From the NCBI RefSeq assembly GCF_014650555.1, contig NZ_BMVE01000002.1, forward strand, positions 744,001-808,000: a stretch of 64,000 nucleotides of DNA, given 5' to 3'. The stretch's first letter is position 1, and every line of letters starts with the position of its first letter. The notes beneath the pieces were generated by a model. The model was not told the origin of the DNA, made no database searches, and saw only the letters and a program-made list of their open reading frames with translations. A program made the position numbers and the translations under genes. Origin of the DNA: Streptomyces goshikiensis. Lineage in GTDB: Bacteria; Actinomycetota; Actinomycetes; Streptomycetales; Streptomycetaceae. This document shows positions 54,754 to 62,383 of the stretch, one piece after another.

Positions 54754-56925
54754 GGCTGCCGCGCCGCCCCGGAAGGCGGTCTCGTACGCCGCGTCGCCGA
54801 TGGCCGCGCGGGCCTGCCGTTCGCCCTGGTCGCGCAGGGCGGTCAGGGAGGGCGAGCCGCCCATGTGCGGGCTGCCCACGGTGCGCCACCAGGCGTGCCC
54901 GGTGCCCAGCAGGCGTGCCGCCAGTTCACCGTCGCCCAGCGCGGCCACGGCCGCCGCGAGCACGTCCAGGCCGAGCGCGATGCCGAAGCGGTCGCCGAGC
55001 AGCCGCTTGCCGGACAGCATCGCCCGCACGTGCCGGGCCGCTTCGTGGTGCTCGCCGAGCCCCAGCGCGGACACGGCCAGGATGTAGTCCGCGTACGCCC
55101 GCAGCCAGCGCTCGCCCAGCTCGGCGCACGCCTCGCGCAGGCCCTGCGCCTCCTGCGCGGCCTCCTCGAAGCGCCCGAGGTCGCACAGCGCGTACCCGGT
55201 GGCCAGCCGGCAGAGCAGCCAGCCCGGGCCACTGGTCCGGCCGCCGTGGCCGGCCCGCGCCCGGGGGCCCGCCAGCGCGAGCGCCCGGGTGGCGTCGCCC
55301 GGCATCATCAGCGCCACCGCGTGCAGATAGGCCGCGCGCAGCTCCCGCTCCGGGTCCGCCAGCCGGTCCGCCTCGTGGGTGCACTCCTCGCCGAGCAGCC
55401 GGGCGGCCTCCATGTCCCCCTGGAGCAGCGCGGTCAGGCCGAGCGCCCAGAGCGCCTGGGTGTACGCGGCGCCCGTGCGCGGGGCCGCCACCATCGCGCG
55501 CTCCAGGAAGGCCCGGCCCTCGTGGACGTGCCCGCACGAGAACCAGAGGAACCACAGGGCCCCGGCCATCTCCAGCGCCGCCGTCGGATCCGCGCCGAGC
55601 AGGTGCTCCAGGGCGGTGCGCAGCTGGGCGTGCTCGGCGGTCATCCTGCGGTACCAGTCCACCTGGGCGGGGCCCAGCCAGCTCCGGTCGGCGGCCTGGG
55701 ACAGCGCGGCGTACCAGTGGGCGTGCCGGTCGGCGACGGTCCGTACCTCGCCGAGCTCCGTCAGCCAGTCGTGGCCGAACTCGCGGATGGTGTCGAGCAT
55801 CGCGTACCGGGCTCCCGCGCCCCGCTCCTCGCTGCGCCGGACCACCGACTTCGCGACGAGGCCCGCCAGCACCCGCTCCACCCGGGACGCGGGCAGCGGC
55901 CCGCCGGAGCACACCGCGCGCGCGGCGGCCACGTCGAAGTCCCCGGCGAACACCGACAGCCGGGCCCACAGCAGCCGTTCCAGCGGTTCGCACAGCTCGT
56001 GGCTCCAGCCGACGGCCGTCCGCATCGTCTGGTGCCGGGGCAGCAGCGGGGTGCGCAGGTCGGTGAGCACGTCGAAGCGGGCGCCGAGCCGCTGGGCGGT
56101 CTGTTCCAGGGTCCACAGCCGCAGCCGGGCCCCCGCCAGCTCCAGGGCGAGCGGGATGCCGTCCAGCCGGCGGCACACGTCGGTGGCGACGGCGGCGCGC
56201 CCGGGGTCGCCGAAGACGTCCGCGAGCCGCGGGGTGGCGGCGACGGCCCGCTCGCGGAAGAGGGCGAGGGCATCGCTGTCGGGGCCGTCGCAGGGCAGTG
56301 GCCGGACCTCGACCACCTGCTCGCGGGGGGAGTCGAGCGGCTCCCGCGAGGTGATCAGCACGGTCAGCCCGGGCGCGGACTGCAGGAGTTCGCCGACCAG
56401 GTGGCGGCAGGCGGAGATCAGGTGCTCACAGGTGTCGAGGACGAGGAGGAGCTCCTTGTCGGCCATCCACGCGCACAGTTCCTCGTCCAGGGACCGCGCG
56501 GAGTGGTCGGCGAGACCCACGGCGTGGGCGACGGTCGCCACGAGCAGGCCGGGGTCGCGCAGCGGCGAGAGCTCCACCCACCAGACGCCGTCCCGCCGGG
56601 CCTGGCGGCCTGAGGTGACGGCGCGCAGGGCGAGCCGTGTCTTGCCGACACCGCCCACGCCGGTCAGGGTGATCAGTCTTCGGTCGCGCAACAGATCGTC
56701 GAGGTGGGCGAGTTCGCCTTCCCGGCCCACGAAGCTCGCCGATTCCGGCGGCAGGTTCCCCAGCACGGAGTCAGAGTCTGGCCGAGGATCGCCCGCCGTG
56801 GAATCCGACTGATTGTTGTTGACCGAGTACGCACCGAACACGGTTGTATTGTGCGTGATCTTCTTTACCGGCAGGGCCGTTCCGGCCATTACCTCGTCAG
56901 GTCTTCCGGACAGCCCGCCCGGCAC
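54742..56925 (-). CDS. STAND-type ATPase (AfsR/NB-ARC-like) without DNA-binding domain
   Basis: 727 aa if read from the GTG two bases after the upstream stop; an ATG at 56889 is the alternative. After a short N-terminus comes FVGREGELAHLDDLL, then Walker A GVGGVGKTRLAL and Walker B LLLVLDTCEHL, ITSREPL, DGIPLALELAGARLR: an NB-ARC/COG3903 ATPase. From about residue 380 TPR-like helical repeats run to the end. The usual SARP or LuxR HTH domain is missing, so it is not itself a DNA-binding regulator; it may sense a ligand via the repeats. Coupled to the FN3 lipoprotein gene. Confidence 0.85.
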   Translation of the reverse strand: MPGGLSGRPDEVMAGTALPVKKITHNTTVFGAYSVNNNQSDSTAGDPRPDSDSVLGNLPPESASFVGREGELAHLDDLLRDRRLITLTGVGGVGKTRLALRAVTSGRQARRDGVWWVELSPLRDPGLLVATVAHAVGLADHSARSLDEELCAWMADKELLLVLDTCEHLISACRHLVGELLQSAPGLTVLITSREPLDSPREQVVEVRPLPCDGPDSDALALFRERAVAATPRLADVFGDPGRAAVATDVCRRLDGIPLALELAGARLRLWTLEQTAQRLGARFDVLTDLRTPLLPRHQTMRTAVGWSHELCEPLERLLWARLSVFAGDFDVAAARAVCSGGPLPASRVERVLAGLVAKSVVRRSEERGAGARYAMLDTIREFGHDWLTELGEVRTVADRHAHWYAALSQAADRSWLGPAQVDWYRRMTAEHAQLRTALEHLLGADPTAALEMAGALWFLWFSCGHVHEGRAFLERAMVAAPRTGAAYTQALWALGLTALLQGDMEAARLLGEECTHEADRLADPERELRAAYLHAVALMMPGDATRALALAGPRARAGHGGRTSGPGWLLCRLATGYALCDLGRFEEAAQEAQGLREACAELGERWLRAYADYILAVSALGLGEHHEAARHVRAMLSGKRLLGDRFGIALGLDVLAAAVAALGDGELAARLLGTGHAWWRTVGSPHMGGSPSLTALRDQGERQARAAIGDAAYETAFRGGAAASTG

Positions 56926-56927
56926 GG

Positions 56928-57902
56928 CTATCCGCCGAGGGTGATCCGCCGCTCCGCGGAGAACGCCCCCCAGTTGCCGTCGGGCAGGCGGGCCCGCACT
57001 TTCACGGCCCAGACGGTGCCGGCCGGCTCGGTCACGGTGAGCCGGTGTTCCACCCGCCCGCCCGGGGGCGGAACGGCCGCGCCGGCACCGAATTGGATGA
57101 CGGTGGTGGGCCGTTCGTTGACGTAGAGCTGGTACTCGGCCGTCGGGCGGCCGGTGTCCGGGGCGGTCCAGGACAGGGTGACCTCGCCGGGGGCAGCGGC
57201 CGCGGCGAACTCGGCGGGCGCGGTGCCCGGTCCGTCTCCGTCGGCGGGCGGGGTCGTCACGTCCACGGCGGGGCCGTCGGGGGAGGAGTTGTCGGCGCCG
57301 TCCCGGGCCCGGACGGTGAAGGTGTACACGGTGTCCGGCCGGAGTCCGGTGACGGTGGTGGCGCTCTCGCCGGGGCCGGCGGTGTGGATCCGGACACCGC
57401 CCTGGTAGACGTCATAAGCGGTCACGCCCGTGTCATCGGTGGCGGCGCCCCAGGTCAGACGGGCGGCACGGGGCCCCTCCGGGCGGCCGGTGGTGGCCGT
57501 CGGCGCGGTGGGGGCCTGCCGGTCGTCGGCCTTGGCGGCCGGGGTGGTGACCTCGGCCGCCGCGCTGGGCCCGGAGAGGTTTCCGGCGGCGTCCTTGGCC
57601 CGGACGGTGAAGGAGTACGCCGTCCGCGGGGTGAGGTCCGTGACGTCCACCATCGTCTTCTCCGCGGGGAGTTCGCGCACGAGCCGGTCCGCCTGGAACA
57701 CCTGGTAGCCGGTCACGCCGTCGGCCGCGGCGGCGGCGCGCCACATGACGTGTACGGAGCCGGCGCTGCCGGCCTGGGCGGTGAGGCCGGCGGGGGGCGG
57801 CGGGGCCTGGGTGTCGGCGGGGGTGCAGGCGGCCAGGGGAATCAGGGAGATCAGGGAGATCAGGGAGATCAGGGCGGTCGCGGCCAGGGCGGTGCGTCGC
57901 AC
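56928..57902 (-). CDS. fibronectin type III domain lipoprotein
   Basis: 324 aa from the GTG at 57902, six bases after GAGGAAGG; an ATG 39 bases upstream is weaker. The signal peptide (RRTALAATAL, then LISLISLISLI) ends in the lipobox LAAC, so the protein is anchored outside the membrane by a lipid. Three FN3 domains follow (about residues 35-120, 130-215 and 225-320; LTPRTAYSFTVRAKDAAGN and LRPDTVYTFTVRARDGADN are typical). No catalytic domain. The stop lies two bases before the start of the STAND ATPase gene. Confidence 0.85.
   Translation of the reverse strand: MRRTALAATALISLISLISLIPLAACTPADTQAPPPPAGLTAQAGSAGSVHVMWRAAAAADGVTGYQVFQADRLVRELPAEKTMVDVTDLTPRTAYSFTVRAKDAAGNLSGPSAAAEVTTPAAKADDRQAPTAPTATTGRPEGPRAARLTWGAATDDTGVTAYDVYQGGVRIHTAGPGESATTVTGLRPDTVYTFTVRARDGADNSSPDGPAVDVTTPPADGDGPGTAPAEFAAAAAPGEVTLSWTAPDTGRPTAEYQLYVNERPTTVIQFGAGAAVPPPGGRVEHRLTVTEPAGTVWAVKVRARLPDGNWGAFSAERRITLGG
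57841..57874. repeat. 9-bp tandem repeat inside the lipoprotein signal peptide
   Basis: Almost four copies of ATCAGGGAG. On the minus strand they encode the LIS units of the signal peptide core. Each unit is three codons, so slippage would change the length of the hydrophobic core without frameshift. Confidence 0.85.
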
Positions 57903-58117
57903 GGGGAGCCTTCCTCGGCTTCCTGGTAAAGGTCTAGACATTTATGGCACGGGCGGCGGCGGCCGGGCAAGACCCCTGCGGCCGCGCGATCCGCTGGAGC
58001 GAGACCGTCAAGAACCGAACGGCCGTCACGGACGGTCAACACCCGTTCGGCGGACACGACTTTCGCCCGAAAGCGCCCCTTCCTGCGCCACCATGGCGCC
58101 GCGTAAGGAGGTTTTCG

Positions 58118-58312
58118 ATGGTGATTTCCCTCTCCGTGATCGTCCTGCTCTTCGTTCTCGCGTGGATCTTCCTGCGCGGCGGCGGCCTGAAGTTCTCGCA
58201 CGCCCTCGTCTGCGTCCTGCTCGGCTTCTACCTCGCGAACAGCAGCATGGCCGCGAGCATCCACGACGGCGTCGCGGCCACCGCGACCGCGCTCTCCAGC
58301 CTCAGGCCCTAG
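58118..58312 (+). CDS. small membrane protein
   Basis: 64 aa, ATG six bases after AAGGAGG. Two hydrophobic helices (ISLSVIVLLFVLAWIFL, and SHALVCVLLGFYLANSSMA) and a polar C-terminus. Similar short proteins are common in Streptomyces, with no assigned function. Longer frames upstream lack ribosome sites. Confidence 0.72.
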   Translation: MVISLSVIVLLFVLAWIFLRGGGLKFSHALVCVLLGFYLANSSMAASIHDGVAATATALSSLRP

Positions 58313-58454
58313 CCGCCCCGCTTGATCGACTGTTGCGCCTTCGTGAATCATCCGGCTCCTCCATGGACTCCTCGGACCGTGCGACTTAGCGTCTGGCGGC
58401 GGCGCGATGTCAGACCCGATGTCAACAACACCGAAGAGATGGGAGGAAGTCCGG

Positions 58455-60023
58455 ATGTTCCGAAGAACGCTGAACTGCGCTGTGGTCCCGGCCCTCGTCG
58501 CCTTCACGGCGATGTACGGGATCAGTCCCGCCCAGGCCGAGGAGATACCCAAGGCCCCCGGGCACCGCCTGGTCAGCCACTACGACGGCAGTCCCGCGAC
58601 CGCCGTCCCGCTGCCCGGCGAACAGCCGCCGCAGCACCCGTACCTCGCGCCCAACGGCCGCAGCGGCATGCACTCGGACGCGGCCGGCAGCGCCACCTCC
58701 CCCTGGTCCGGACCGCTGGGCCGCAACCCGCAGGTCACCAGTGAGAAGATCGCCGCGCTCGGCGGCGAATGCGCCACCGCCACCTTCGACTCGGGCGGCC
58801 GCCTGGTCACGGTGTGCGGCACCTTCTCCGGCTTCAAGGTCAAGCTCCTCGACCCCCGTACCCTCGCCACGCTCGCGGAACACCAGCTCCCGCAGCGCTC
58901 TTCGACGGTCGAGGCGATCACCTCGCTCGACTTCGCGAAGATCTTCAAGGACACCTCCGGCGGGGCCTACTTCTACCTGGACAACCAGGACCGCGCCGTA
59001 CTGGCCGACTCCCGCCAGCACGTCCTGCGCCTCTCCCACTCCCAGGACCCGGACGGGAGCTGGAAGTTCACGGTCGACGACGACTGGGACCTCACCGGCC
59101 AGGTCCCGCACGACTGCGTCAGCTGGACCAACCTGTGGCCCAGCGGCACCTGCGACCCCGTCACCTCCGTGATGCCCGACTGGGACGGCCTGATCTGGTG
59201 GGTCACCCGCCAGGGCCGCGTCGGGACCGTGGACCCGCGGACCGCCCGGATCCGCTCCGTCCGGCTCGCCGGGGAAGAGATCCAGAACTCCTTCTCGGTC
59301 GCCGAGGACGGCGTCTCCATCGTCACCGACCACGCCCTCTACAGCTTCCGCGCCTCCGCCGACGGCACCCCCGAGGCCCAGTGGCGCCAGACGTACGACC
59401 GCGGCACGGGAACCAAACCCGGCTCCGTGAACCAGGGTTCGGGCACCACCCCGGACCTCTTCGGCGACGGCTACGTCGCCATCACCGACAACGCCGACGA
59501 CCGGATGAACGTCCTGGTCTACAAGCGGGGCGCGGACGTCCCCGCCGGCGAGCGGCTCGTCTGCAAGGTCCCGGTCTTCGGATCCGGCGCCTCCACCACC
59601 GACAACTCCCTGATCACCTGGGGCAACAGCATCGTCGTCGAGAACAACTACGGCTACGAGAACCCCACCACGCTGGTCCTCGGCAAGTCGGTCGTCGGCG
59701 GCGTCAGCCGCATCGACGTCCGCGCCGACGGCAGCGGCTGCGACACGGTGTGGCAGAGCGGGATCCGCTCACCCTCCACCGTGCCGAAGCTCTCCACCGC
59801 GAACGGGCTGCTCTACTTCTACGAGAAGGAGCCCAACGCCTGGGGCATCGACGCCTGGTACCTCACCGCGGTGGACTTCCGCACCGGCGAGCGCCGCTGG
59901 CGCCGCCTCACCGGCACGGGCCCCCTCTACGACAACAACTGGGCCCCCATCACCCTGGGCCCCGACGGCACCGCCTACGTCGGCGTCTTCAACGGCATCG
60001 TCGCCGTCCGCGACACCGGCTGA
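58455..60023 (+). CDS. secreted beta-propeller-like protein
   Basis: 522 aa from the ATG at 58455, preceded by GGGAGGAAG; an ATG 48 bases upstream lacks a site. Sec signal peptide (LNCAVVPALVAFTAMYGISPAQA), then repeated four-strand blades seen as WDGLIWWVTRQGRVGTVDP, VAEDGVSIVTDHALYSF, TWGNSIVVENNYGYENP and LGPDGTAYVGVFNGIVAVRD, as in PQQ or WD-type propellers. No PQQ-binding Trp motif. Probably an exported binding protein or enzyme of unknown substrate. Confidence 0.85.
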   Translation: MFRRTLNCAVVPALVAFTAMYGISPAQAEEIPKAPGHRLVSHYDGSPATAVPLPGEQPPQHPYLAPNGRSGMHSDAAGSATSPWSGPLGRNPQVTSEKIAALGGECATATFDSGGRLVTVCGTFSGFKVKLLDPRTLATLAEHQLPQRSSTVEAITSLDFAKIFKDTSGGAYFYLDNQDRAVLADSRQHVLRLSHSQDPDGSWKFTVDDDWDLTGQVPHDCVSWTNLWPSGTCDPVTSVMPDWDGLIWWVTRQGRVGTVDPRTARIRSVRLAGEEIQNSFSVAEDGVSIVTDHALYSFRASADGTPEAQWRQTYDRGTGTKPGSVNQGSGTTPDLFGDGYVAITDNADDRMNVLVYKRGADVPAGERLVCKVPVFGSGASTTDNSLITWGNSIVVENNYGYENPTTLVLGKSVVGGVSRIDVRADGSGCDTVWQSGIRSPSTVPKLSTANGLLYFYEKEPNAWGIDAWYLTAVDFRTGERRWRRLTGTGPLYDNNWAPITLGPDGTAYVGVFNGIVAVRDTG

Positions 60024-60031
60024 CCCCCACC

Positions 60032-60063
60032 GGACCGGCCGGCGCCCCACCACCGGCCGGTCC
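60032..60063 (+). terminator. hairpin after the propeller gene
   Basis: GGACCGGCCGG (60032-60042) and CCGGCCGGTCC (60053-60063), 11-bp perfect stem, 10-nt loop, 8 nt after the stop. A further small dyad GACCTGGCAGGTC (60065-60077) follows and may be a control element of the next gene. Confidence 0.8.
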
Positions 60064-60190
60064 TGACCTGGCAGGTCGACTTTGCGATATCCCTGTGCGC
60101 GATCCACCCCATGAGGTACGAATAGCGTTCATCTACTGCTGAGCGGGCAGCGGTAGCGCCGGTGGGCGACCGGCTGGGGAGGGAGCCGCC

Positions 60191-62383
60191 ATGTGGCGTT
60201 CCGATGAGCACGAGCCGTTGCTGTGCCGGGAGGTCCTCCTCGGAATCGACGCGGTCCCACCATCCCGGAGGGACAGGATCCAACGCCATCTGGCGAGTGC
60301 CCTGGAAGCCCGAGGCGGGCTGCTGCACGCCAACAACGCCTTCAACGTCCTGTACTTCGACTACGACCCGGCCGCGCGCCGCTATCGAGCCGAACCCGAT
60401 CCGGACGCCTTCGTCGAAGTGGCGATCGGGGGCAGCCTGCCCGTCCTTCCCTCGGGCGCGTTCGTCCGCCTCACCCGTGGTGCACGGGAGGTGTGGGGCG
60501 AGGTGGCTGCCGTCTTCGGAAGCCGGGCCGCCGTGGAGCCGGACGGATGGACCGCCGCTTCACTGTCCGGAGCGCCGGCCGGGGACCTCCTCGACGAACA
60601 GCGTGTCGTCATCGACACCCAGGTGTTCGGCCCGTTGAGCGTGGACGAGGCGGTGGAACAGGGGCGGTGGTTGCGCCCCGGAGGCGGATTCGAAGGGGGG
60701 CACCTGGTCGGCGGGGTTCCCGCCCTGTCGGGCGAGGTGTCGGCCCGGGACCAGATCGGTGCCTTCGCCCAGTTCCTCGCCGGCTCCGGCCGACCGCTGC
60801 TGGATCTGGGACCGCTCCCGCGGTGGCTGGAGCAGGACGCCGACGCCGCGGTGGTGGAGCGGGCCGTCCGGGCGGCCGTGACGTGCGTCGCCGACATCAT
60901 GCGCTCGGCCGGATCGATCCGAGGCTGGGGCCTGTACGGCCGTTCGGCCCGGGGCGCGAAGACATTCGCCGCCACTGACCAGGCGGAAGAGGTGCGCGCC
61001 GCCGTGGTCCGACCGGCGCCGGGCGGCGGGGCTCGGTATTCCGCGCTGTGGCCCCTGCTCCACACCCTCACCACGCGAGGCCGGGACGGCCTCGACGCCC
61101 TGGCCGGTGTCGCCGGTGCTGCAGCGGTGGTCGATGCCAACCTCGTACTCGCGGACATCGTGTCGGACGGCCGGCAAGGGGACGGCATCGACCTGCGCGT
61201 CGACGACCAGTGGCAACAAGGCGGGATCTGGCGGGCGCAGTCCGTCCCGACGACCTCGTTGCTGGACGGACTGGACCCTCTTGTTCCGGCGGGGATCGGA
61301 TTCGCGGAGGTCGCGGGCGCTGAAGCGGCGAAGGGCGTGAACGCGGACGACGGCGTACGAAGCGATGCCGGTCGGGTCCATGTGGAGCACATCGATGACG
61401 AATTGGTCGTGCTGACGGTCGCCTTGAGCAAGGCCGACCTCTCGGCGGGCCGACTTGAGCTGACCGGACCGGTCAAAAAGCTTCTTCCCACCGGGTCGTT
61501 GGTGCTGCGTCTTCATCACGACGGCGACGACCTCGAAGCCGGGGCGGGGGTCCAGCCCGTGCATCCGGGTTGGTCCGGTGTCGCGGGGGTCAGCTGGCCA
61601 CCCAGCATGTATCCGGGGATCCGCCTCACCGTCGCGGCTGCCCGGGCCGGGCGCAGGCTGGTCGCCACGAGCATCCGGTACCCCGACCCGGTGATCGTCG
61701 ACGGTTTCGGTCCGGTCCGGTGGGAGTGTGACTGGGAGCTCTTCGCCGAGGGGACGACCCTGGCTGACGCCTTCCAGCTGAGCCCCGCTGAGCAGGGACG
61801 ATGGCAACCGTCCGTGGCCCGGAGCGCCTGGCGCCCCGCGGTTGCGTCCCTTGAGCACCTGATCGTCGAGTCCCTGAAGCGGGACGGTGACGACGGGCCG
61901 GCGGGAAGCCGGGCGCTCGACGGCCGCCGCCTCACCGCCGCGTTGTTCGGGCCCGACACCCGGTCCCCGGCCCTGCTGTGGACGGTCATCCACACCTGCG
62001 AGGACATGGCGGTGCTCGGCATGCTGACGCGGGCCGCCGCGCCACGGGGCGGTCCGGACGTCTTCACCTGGTGGCCGGACACGCCCGAGGCACAGGACGC
62101 ACGCGAGGCCGGCATCTGGGGTGACGGCGATACACCCGGAGACCCGATGAGCCGGCACTGGGTCCGGCCGCGGGAGCGGCGCCTGCCGTCCGGCCAGCAG
62201 GCCTCACCTCAGTCCAAGTCGGACTATGCGCGCTGGCGCATGGAAGTGGAAGGACTCGACGCGGATACGGAACTGCCCGCCGGCACGACTTTCGTACACG
62301 GCCACTTGCGAGGAAACGGCAAGGACAAGCCGTGGCACCGGCATGTTCCGCAGCACCAGGAAAGGCGATCCAGGAACGGATGA
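60191..62383 (+). CDS. large protein of unknown function, first gene of a coupled pair
   Basis: 730 aa, ATG five bases after GGGGAGGGAG. I recognise no family. It has no signal or membrane helix. The N-terminal ~120 residues look alpha/beta (LHANNAFNVLYFDYDPAARR, then FVRLTRGAREVWGEV); a middle part has an RSAGSIRGWGLYGRSARGAK basic patch; later TGPVKKLLPTGSLVLRLHHD and PSMYPGIRLTVAAARAGRR. The C-terminus is His/Arg-rich (GNGKDKPWHRHVPQHQERR). It is followed without gap by a second large gene (ATGA overlap), so the products probably act together. Codon choice is a little less GC-biased than in the conserved genes, suggesting acquired DNA. Confidence 0.7.
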   Translation: MWRSDEHEPLLCREVLLGIDAVPPSRRDRIQRHLASALEARGGLLHANNAFNVLYFDYDPAARRYRAEPDPDAFVEVAIGGSLPVLPSGAFVRLTRGAREVWGEVAAVFGSRAAVEPDGWTAASLSGAPAGDLLDEQRVVIDTQVFGPLSVDEAVEQGRWLRPGGGFEGGHLVGGVPALSGEVSARDQIGAFAQFLAGSGRPLLDLGPLPRWLEQDADAAVVERAVRAAVTCVADIMRSAGSIRGWGLYGRSARGAKTFAATDQAEEVRAAVVRPAPGGGARYSALWPLLHTLTTRGRDGLDALAGVAGAAAVVDANLVLADIVSDGRQGDGIDLRVDDQWQQGGIWRAQSVPTTSLLDGLDPLVPAGIGFAEVAGAEAAKGVNADDGVRSDAGRVHVEHIDDELVVLTVALSKADLSAGRLELTGPVKKLLPTGSLVLRLHHDGDDLEAGAGVQPVHPGWSGVAGVSWPPSMYPGIRLTVAAARAGRRLVATSIRYPDPVIVDGFGPVRWECDWELFAEGTTLADAFQLSPAEQGRWQPSVARSAWRPAVASLEHLIVESLKRDGDDGPAGSRALDGRRLTAALFGPDTRSPALLWTVIHTCEDMAVLGMLTRAAAPRGGPDVFTWWPDTPEAQDAREAGIWGDGDTPGDPMSRHWVRPRERRLPSGQQASPQSKSDYARWRMEVEGLDADTELPAGTTFVHGHLRGNGKDKPWHRHVPQHQERRSRNG

